DNA from: Phascolarctobacterium sp. | GTDB taxonomy: Bacteria > Bacillota > Negativicutes > Acidaminococcales > Acidaminococcaceae | NCBI GenBank assembly: GCA_024405645.1 | Contig: JAKSOJ010000019.1 | Coordinates: forward strand, 1 to 12,301 | Length of the DNA stretch: 12,301 bases | Reading direction: 5' to 3' | Part shown: positions 7,315 to 12,301 of the stretch, one piece after another | Layout: every line of letters begins with the position of its first letter | How positions within the stretch are numbered: position 1 is the first letter of the stretch | Notes under the pieces: model-generated | The model's input: the letters and a program-made list of their open reading frames with translations, nothing else | Told to the model about the DNA's origin: nothing | Databases searched by the model: none | Position numbers and translations under genes: made by a program

Positions 7315-7415
7315 AATGTCCATAGCGGGCTATCTGCGTTGTCAGCCCTCCTAGACGTACGCTTTTTCAGTACGCCGTCGTCGGGCTTCCTAGCATCTAA
7401 CCCACTCTGAACATT
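7315..7415. repeat. Imperfect inverted-repeat element, probable dispersed intergenic repeat
   Basis: The outer arms AATGTCCATAGCGGG (7315-7329) and CCCACTCTGAACATT (7401-7415) are inverted repeats matching at 12 of 15 positions. Inside are a second helix AGCCC/GGGCT (7344-7348 with 7383-7387) and an inner hairpin from GACGTAC (7354-7360) and GTACGCCGTC (7370-7379) around a T-rich loop. The element is GC-rich, non-coding and sits just 3 bp after the prfB stop, between AT-rich flanks. This architecture is typical of REP- or MITE-like intergenic repeats that fold as long hairpins in RNA. Only one copy is in the window, so dispersal is inference. Confidence 0.6.
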
Positions 7416-7436
7416 TTGACGTGAAGCATAAACGTT

Positions 7437-7465
7437 TTGATGTAAATATCAAATTAATTTATAAT
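7437..7465 (+). promoter_or_regulatory. Sigma-A-type promoter for the DUF5693-csaB-ftsEX operon, with overlapping inverted repeat
   Basis: TTGATG (7437-7442) and TATAAT (7460-7465) are 17 bp apart, with a predicted start near 7472 and a leader of about 85 nt. An inverted repeat TTTGAT-N6-ATCAAA (7436-7453) overlaps the -35 box and could be an operator, although AT-rich DNA gives such pairs by chance. The leader 7473-7556 shows nothing else beyond a ribosome site. Confidence 0.65.
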
Positions 7466-7556
7466 TCATAAATTGCTTGCGATTTATTCTTTCGCTCAGC
7501 AATCCTTTGTGCCGTTTGCTTTGTGTATAACTTATAACCAAGAAAGGTGTTCCTTC

Positions 7557-9635
7557 ATGAAAAGCCGTTATAATCCCATTTTACTAGTGGTTATCCTTAT
7601 AGGTTTTGTAGTTGCGTTGATGCTCAATGTGACTCGCCACGAAATCGAACAAAAGAATAATACTGTTGAAATGGCAATGGAGTATGAAAATCTCTTGAGA
7701 TTGGCTTCTCTAGAAGGTATTCCAGAAGAAAAGGTTCTTAAAGAATTTAAAGCTGCTGGAATTAATTCCCTCATGATTTTTGACACCACCTTGCGTCGTC
7801 TGAACTTTAAAGGCGATCTCATGGTGGCTACTGGGGAAGAACTCAGGGATAAAAAGGCAGGGGCTGTTTTTGCGAATGTTCCTGCGGATAAAATCGACAA
7901 GGATGCTGCCTTTATTTCCCCTGCAAAGGATGAAGCTATCTATAATGATGTAGTTGAAGATTTAAAACTTCGCTATGGTCAAGAACGTGTGGAGGAGGTA
8001 TGCGCAAGCCCTCGTATTACTCGCGTTTTAGGTAGTACTGCTATTATTCCTGACGATAAATATGACGAGCCCTTGGGCGTGCTTCAAGCTCCTTTAGGAC
8101 TGCCTATTCAAGATATGAAAAAGGTTAGCTCCATGGGCTTCAATATTATTGTTCGTCCTCAAAACTATATTAATCCTACCAAAGAAAAAATCGATGCGGT
8201 ATTTGCTCGTATCGAAAAAAGTGGTGTAAAGGTTCATGCTTTCATGCCTTGCGGCAAGGAATCCTTGGGTTATCCTAGTCAAATCGATTACCTAGGAAAA
8301 AAACTTAATGAAAAGAAAATGACCGTGGTTGGTCTTGAGCATTATACTCAACTGCAATTTGCTAAAATTGATGGCTCTATTCCATTGATGGAAGCTGTTA
8401 ATTATAAAGTTGCTCGTTCCTATGTTATTGATGGCTTGGAACAAAAGAAAATTCCTGTTGCCACCGCTCTCCATCGCTGGGCGCTTACAGATGAAGAACG
8501 CAACATTCGCGTTAATTATATTCGTCCCTTCTATATGCCCGTGGATGGAAAGCCTTTAATGGAAACCAATCTTCAATACGTGCGCGACATTGTTAAAAAT
8601 GTTAAAGCTCGTGGCTATGAGATTGGTGAGGCTGGTGTATTCTCTTCTGCTGAAGATTATGCTCCGTATTTCCCTGCTAAAATTAAATTCATACCTCTTG
8701 CTTTGGCAATCGTTGCGGGTGGTGTGCTTTATCTGTCTCTTATTCTTAACCTTTCCAAAAAGGTGGAAATTGGACTTTGGGCAGTGCTTGGTTTAGGTGC
8801 TTGTGCACTTCTAATGCTTGGTCGTGGATTATTTACACGTCAACTTTTGGCATTGGGTGCTGCTTCTATCTTCCCAGTTCTTTCCATGAATTTCATCTTT
8901 GATATTTGGGATAAGAATAAGACCAGTGATAATTCTTGCATTAAAATTATTTTTAATGGACTGTGGCAATTAGCTTTTGCTATTGCACTTTCTCTTGTTG
9001 GTGCGGCATTCCTGTCAGGTATTTTAACCGATAGCCGTTTCCTTCTTGAAATCGACATTTATCGTGGCGTTAAGTTGACCTTTATGTTGCCTGTAATCCT
9101 GACAGCAATTCTTTTTGTTAAACGTTATGACTTGTTGGAGGTTAAGGATGGCAATTTAGGCTTACTTGCTAGTCGTTTAAATAATGTTTTGGACACTCGT
9201 TTGACCTATAAGCATGTGGCTGCACTTTTGGTGTTCCTCATTATTGCTTTCTATTTTGTAGGTCGCAGTGGACATACTGGCGGCGTACCAGTACCTGCAA
9301 TTGAGCTCAAGATGAGAGCTTTCCTGGAACAGGTAATGTATGCTCGTCCTCGTGAAAAGGAATTCATGGTTGGCCATCCCATGTTCTTCATGGCTGTTAT
9401 GGCTGCTTATAAATGTGCTCCTAAACTTTTGCAATTTGTCCTGGTTTGCGCGGCTGTAATTGGCCAAGGAAGCTTAGTACAAACCTTCTGTCATATGCGT
9501 ACACCTGTTATTATGAGCTTTGTACGTGCACTTGACGGTTATGTTGTTGGCATAATTTTCGGCATTGTAGGTGTCATTGTTATGTCCATGTTCTTGCCCC
9601 TTATTGGCAAGCTTAAAAGGAGATATCTCGACTAA
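7557..9635 (+). CDS. DUF5693-family multipass membrane protein
   Basis: This 692-aa protein has one membrane segment at about 7-24, a large outward-facing soluble part (about 30-375) and a C-terminal bundle of roughly eight hydrophobic segments (about 377-399, 405-424, 427-448, 467-491, 507-521, 553-569, 622-640 and 660-682). I recognise it as the DUF5693 family, which commonly sits beside csaB in Firmicutes. The motif RPREKEFMVGHP (597-608) is a family hallmark, placed between membrane segments. The soluble part has alternating strands and helices, for example GINSLMIFDTTLRRL and GFNIIVRPQNY. The frame extends upstream to a TTG at 7473, but the ATG at 7557 has AAAGGTG about 8 nt away and directly begins a signal-anchor. 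Its biochemical role is unknown; context suggests a step in assembly or export of the cell-wall polymer that CsaB modifies. Its stop overlaps the csaB start by one base. Confidence 0.85.
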   Translation: MKSRYNPILLVVILIGFVVALMLNVTRHEIEQKNNTVEMAMEYENLLRLASLEGIPEEKVLKEFKAAGINSLMIFDTTLRRLNFKGDLMVATGEELRDKKAGAVFANVPADKIDKDAAFISPAKDEAIYNDVVEDLKLRYGQERVEEVCASPRITRVLGSTAIIPDDKYDEPLGVLQAPLGLPIQDMKKVSSMGFNIIVRPQNYINPTKEKIDAVFARIEKSGVKVHAFMPCGKESLGYPSQIDYLGKKLNEKKMTVVGLEHYTQLQFAKIDGSIPLMEAVNYKVARSYVIDGLEQKKIPVATALHRWALTDEERNIRVNYIRPFYMPVDGKPLMETNLQYVRDIVKNVKARGYEIGEAGVFSSAEDYAPYFPAKIKFIPLALAIVAGGVLYLSLILNLSKKVEIGLWAVLGLGACALLMLGRGLFTRQLLALGAASIFPVLSMNFIFDIWDKNKTSDNSCIKIIFNGLWQLAFAIALSLVGAAFLSGILTDSRFLLEIDIYRGVKLTFMLPVILTAILFVKRYDLLEVKDGNLGLLASRLNNVLDTRLTYKHVAALLVFLIIAFYFVGRSGHTGGVPVPAIELKMRAFLEQVMYARPREKEFMVGHPMFFMAVMAAYKCAPKLLQFVLVCAAVIGQGSLVQTFCHMRTPVIMSFVRALDGYVVGIIFGIVGVIVMSMFLPLIGKLKRRYLD

Positions 9636-10711
9636 TGAGTAAAATCGTAATTTCCGGTTACTATGGCTTTGCCAATGCCGGAGACGAAGCGATGCTTACT
9701 GCCATCATCAAGCTTTTGCGTAGTAAAGAAAAGGATGTTGAATTAACCGTAATATCTGGTAATCCTGACGAAACTAGTAAAAAGCATAATGTTGACAGCA
9801 TTCATCGTTTTGCGTTTTTTGATATAATTTCTGCAATTAAAAATTGTGATTTGCTCCTTTCTGGTGGTGGCAGTCTTTTGCAAGATGTAACTAGTAAGAG
9901 AAGCCTCTTGTACTATCTGTTCATCATCTATCTAGGTAGCTTTTTCAGTTCTAAGGTAATGCTTTTCGCACAAGGAATTGGACCAATTCATTCCATGTTA
10001 ATGCGCAAATTAACTAAGTATGTGTGCTCCAAAGCAGATTTGATTACCGTGCGCGATAAGGACTCCCTGTACGAGATTAAACGTATAGGCATTCCATCTT
10101 CCAAGGTAGAGCTTACTGCTGATGCAGTTCTGACACTTCCTCGCGAAGAGATGGACAATGGCAAGGAGCTGCTGATTAAGAATGGCGTTCCTACTGATAA
10201 AATGCTTATCGCTATCGCAGTCCGTAATTGGAAGGATGACGACGCATACCTTGTAGAATTGGCTAAAGCTGCTGACGTATTAGCAGGAGCTCAAAATGCT
10301 CATATCGTATTGCTACCCCTGCAATACCCTGTCGATATGGCTGCTTGTGAACGCGTGGCTGATCTGATGGCTGACAAATCACTGGCAACAGTTCTCGACA
10401 TTAATTGCAGTACTGAAGAATATTTGAGTATAATGGGCAATTTTGACTTGCTCATTGGTATGCGACTTCATGCACTAATTTTTGCTGCAGTTATGGGAGT
10501 ACCCTTTGTAGCAGTATCCTACGATCCCAAAATCGACGGCTTCGTCAAGGATGTGGAAGGAGTTAGTGCAGGTAAGGTTTCCAATTTGGAAGCCAAAGAA
10601 ATTGTTTTTGCCTGTCACAATGCTATGAAAATTAAGCACGGAGATTGTTTGACCAAGCTTCGTAAACTTTCTGCTTCTAATGCAACTAAAGCATTTTCTT
10701 TGTTAGAGTGA
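9635..10711 (+). CDS. csaB: Polysaccharide pyruvyl transferase CsaB
   Basis: CsaB transfers pyruvate from phosphoenolpyruvate to a cell-wall polysaccharide, creating the ketal that SLH domains bind; in diderm Negativicutes SLH proteins help tether the outer membrane. The 358-aa protein has the full-length family layout: N-terminal GYYGFANAGDEA (8-19), LLLSGGGSLLQD (73-84), FAQGIGP (111-117), VRDKDS (139-144), and the C-terminal half with GMRLHAL (275-281) and YDPKI (296-300). It has no signal peptide, so it is a cytoplasmic, perhaps membrane-associated, enzyme. It starts in a TAATG overlap with the upstream gene, with AAGGAGA 11 nt before the ATG, so the two are translationally coupled. It lies 10 bp before ftsE in the same operon. 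The actual acceptor polymer in this organism is not known from sequence. Confidence 0.93.
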   Translation: MSKIVISGYYGFANAGDEAMLTAIIKLLRSKEKDVELTVISGNPDETSKKHNVDSIHRFAFFDIISAIKNCDLLLSGGGSLLQDVTSKRSLLYYLFIIYLGSFFSSKVMLFAQGIGPIHSMLMRKLTKYVCSKADLITVRDKDSLYEIKRIGIPSSKVELTADAVLTLPREEMDNGKELLIKNGVPTDKMLIAIAVRNWKDDDAYLVELAKAADVLAGAQNAHIVLLPLQYPVDMAACERVADLMADKSLATVLDINCSTEEYLSIMGNFDLLIGMRLHALIFAAVMGVPFVAVSYDPKIDGFVKDVEGVSAGKVSNLEAKEIVFACHNAMKIKHGDCLTKLRKLSASNATKAFSLLE

Positions 10712-10721
10712 GGTACTGACA

Positions 10722-11408
10722 GTGTTATTAATGGAAAACATTAGCAAGGTTTATCCTGGTGGATCCGTAGCCTTGCAAGACGTTAATGTACATATCGAAC
10801 CTGGTGAATTTGTGTTCCTTGTTGGACCGAGTGGAGCCGGTAAATCTACATTTATCAAATTATTGTTTAGAGAAGTATTACCCACCGAAGGCAATATTTA
10901 TGTGGATGGCATAGATCTTTTGAACTTGAAGCATGACGAGATTCCTTATATGCGTCGTAAATTAGGCATTATTTTCCAAGATTATCGTCTGCTTCCTGAC
11001 CGTACTGTTTACGAAAATGTAGCTTTTGCTATGGAGGTTATTGAAACTCCTCGTCGTAAAATAAAACGTACTGTTCTTAATGTTTTGGAATTGGTTGGCC
11101 TGCGTAGTCGTGCCAATGCCTATCCCAACGAATTATCCGGTGGTGAGCAACAAAGAATTGCGATTGCTCGTGCCATCGTGAATAATCCTCGTCTAGTAAT
11201 TGCTGACGAACCAACTGGTAACCTTGACCCGGAAACTAGCTGGGAAATCATGCAAATCTTTAAAGAAATCAACGAAACTGGTACAACCATTGTCATGGCA
11301 ACCCATGATAAGGATATTGTAGATGCTATGGGCAAACGCGTAATTGCTATCGAACATGGCAATATTGTGCGTGATGAAGTAAACGGGGTATATGGTTATG
11401 AGATTTAG
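10722..11408 (+). CDS. ftsE: Cell division ATP-binding protein FtsE
   Basis: FtsE is the cytoplasmic ATPase of the FtsEX complex, which transmits ATP hydrolysis through FtsX to control peptidoglycan hydrolases during division. The 228-aa protein shows Walker A GPSGAGKST (35-43), Q-loop Gln86 in IIFQDYRLL, signature LSGGE (138-142), Walker B LVIADEP with Glu163, D-loop NLD and switch His195. NISKVYPGG near the N-terminus and DYRLLPDRTVYENV are typical of FtsE rather than uptake ATPases. A GTG start at 10722 is chosen because GAGG (10710-10713) lies 8 nt upstream and the length then matches the family; the ATG at 10731 would be 17 nt away. It overlaps ftsX at its 3' end. Confidence 0.96.
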   Translation: MLLMENISKVYPGGSVALQDVNVHIEPGEFVFLVGPSGAGKSTFIKLLFREVLPTEGNIYVDGIDLLNLKHDEIPYMRRKLGIIFQDYRLLPDRTVYENVAFAMEVIETPRRKIKRTVLNVLELVGLRSRANAYPNELSGGEQQRIAIARAIVNNPRLVIADEPTGNLDPETSWEIMQIFKEINETGTTIVMATHDKDIVDAMGKRVIAIEHGNIVRDEVNGVYGYEI

Positions 11409-12285
11409 TACGAAAGAATATTTTGTGCGTGAAACTTATAAATCTGTACGTCGCAATGGTTTTATGAGCGTAGCTTCTGTGTCTACCGTTGCAGTTGCAC
11501 TCTTAGTTTTAGGCATGTTTTTACTGCTTTTCTTAAACACTAACAACATGGCTAAATACTTGGAAAGCCAAGTGCAGATTTCCGTTTACATGCAAGACTC
11601 TGCAAATTATGAGGATCTTAACAAAACTAGAGCAACTTTAACAAAGATTCCTGGTGTTGTTAAGGTAACCTTTGTCGATAAACAACAAGCTTTAAAACGT
11701 TTTGAAGAACGTTTAGGGGACCAAAAACAACTTTTGAATAGCTTGGGTAAGGACAATCCCTTCCCTAATTCCTTTGATGTACAGGTTGATAAACCCGAAC
11801 GCATTAAAGAAGTAACTCCTCAAATTCAAAAAATTCCTAAGATTGAAACTGCTAAATTTGGTCAGGAAATTTTAGAAAATCTTTTCCAATTAACGCGTAT
11901 TTTACGCTTTGGCGGTATCGTTCTAGTTCTGTTCTTAGCAATGGCAACATTGTTTATTATCTCTAACACCATACGCTTAACGGTTTTTGCAAGGCGTAAA
12001 GAAGTAAGCATCATGAAATATGTTGGTGCTACAGACTCCTTCATTCGCTGGCCCTTCCTGTTGGAGGGCATGAGCTTGGGCTTTATCGGAGCAATTCTTG
12101 CTTCGGTTATCCTTGCCATCATCTATACTAGTATGGTAGACCGTATTCATAGCACTTTGGCGTTCATGCCTATTTTAAGTCCTTCTCCCTTGCTTTGGTG
12201 GGTAACTTTTGGACTTTTAGTGGCAGGTACTGCAATTGGTGCTCTGGGCTCTTTCATCTCTCTTCGCAAATTCTTGCGCGTTTAA
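11398..12285 (+). CDS. ftsX: Cell division protein FtsX
   Basis: FtsX is the four-span membrane partner of FtsE, with a large outer loop that recruits or activates murein hydrolases. From the chosen start it has 295 aa. A cytoplasmic N-terminus MRFSTKEYFVRE leads to membrane segment 1 (about 25-47). An extracytoplasmic domain (about 50-165) carries ISVYMQD and VTFVDKQQAL, and segments 2-4 lie at about 171-190, 222-245 and 266-286. The cytoplasmic loop RRKEVSIMKYVGATDSFIRW (199-218) is the conserved FtsE-contact region. An ATG two codons earlier (11392) is only 3 nt after GGGG (11385-11388), whereas 11398 has about 9-nt spacing, so 11398 is preferred. Either start overlaps ftsE by 11 to 17 nt, indicating coupled translation. 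Confidence 0.95.
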   Translation: MRFSTKEYFVRETYKSVRRNGFMSVASVSTVAVALLVLGMFLLLFLNTNNMAKYLESQVQISVYMQDSANYEDLNKTRATLTKIPGVVKVTFVDKQQALKRFEERLGDQKQLLNSLGKDNPFPNSFDVQVDKPERIKEVTPQIQKIPKIETAKFGQEILENLFQLTRILRFGGIVLVLFLAMATLFIISNTIRLTVFARRKEVSIMKYVGATDSFIRWPFLLEGMSLGFIGAILASVILAIIYTSMVDRIHSTLAFMPILSPSPLLWWVTFGLLVAGTAIGALGSFISLRKFLRV

Positions 12286-12301
12286 TGGAGGCGACAAGTA
12301 T
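12286..12301 (+). promoter_or_regulatory. Ribosome binding site of the next, cut-off gene
   Basis: GGAGG (12287-12291) lies 8 nt before a terminal AT at 12300-12301, which would be a start codon if the next base is G. No terminator separates it from ftsX, so the operon continues. In related Firmicutes an M23-type peptidase (murein hydrolase activator) often follows ftsX, but nothing in the window shows this. An ATG overlapping the ftsX stop (12285-12287) is the alternative start. Confidence 0.55.

Noticed and set aside
7473..7556. N-terminal extension of the DUF5693 protein from TTG 7473
   Set aside because: No ribosome site; it begins at about the predicted transcript start. ATG 7557 has a site and a signal-anchor.
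1..12301. CRISPR array, tRNA, phage or insertion-sequence genes
   Set aside because: No regularly spaced repeats, no cloverleaf, and no transposase, integrase or phage-like protein seen on either strand.

Overview
The window looks like chromosomal DNA of an anaerobic Firmicutes lineage, most likely a Negativicute (Acidaminococcaceae / Phascolarctobacterium-like). This rests on protein style, the neighbouring secA-prfB pair, the block of a DUF5693-type membrane protein, csaB, ftsE and ftsX, AT-rich intergenic DNA with sigma-A-like promoters, and strong AGGAGG-type ribosome sites. The genus is inferred, not proven. Every gene reads rightward. I see no phage, insertion sequence, CRISPR array or tRNA.

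Layout. Bases 1-208 hold a GC-rich, non-coding, structured RNA closed by an 8-bp terminal helix; it may be a raiA-type RNA. Bases 260-3603 hold a polar amino-acid ABC uptake locus: a lipoprotein binding protein, an intercistronic terminator, an inner-membrane permease, an ATPase, a terminator, then a second close paralogue of the binding protein with its own promoter and terminator. Bases 3616-7311 hold secA and prfB, 30 bp apart, behind an extended -10 promoter. SecA lacks the usual C-terminal zinc-binding tail. prfB carries no programmed frameshift: the usual shift site is sealed in frame. Bases 7315-7415 form an imperfect inverted-repeat element that looks like a dispersed intergenic repeat. 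A new promoter then drives a tightly packed set: a DUF5693-family membrane protein, csaB, ftsE and ftsX, with a ribosome site for one more gene at the window edge.

How it fits together. The first locus feeds amino acids through one permease/ATPase pair that can be served by two binding proteins made at different levels. SecA exports envelope proteins, including such lipoproteins, and RF2 terminates translation at UGA/UAA. The last operon joins cell-wall polymer pyruvylation (CsaB, used to anchor SLH-domain proteins) with FtsEX, which controls peptidoglycan hydrolysis at division. This suggests coordination of envelope tethering with septal wall remodelling. The most worthwhile unexplained items are the 5' structured RNA, the 7315-7415 repeat, the sealed RF2 frameshift site and the tail-less SecA.
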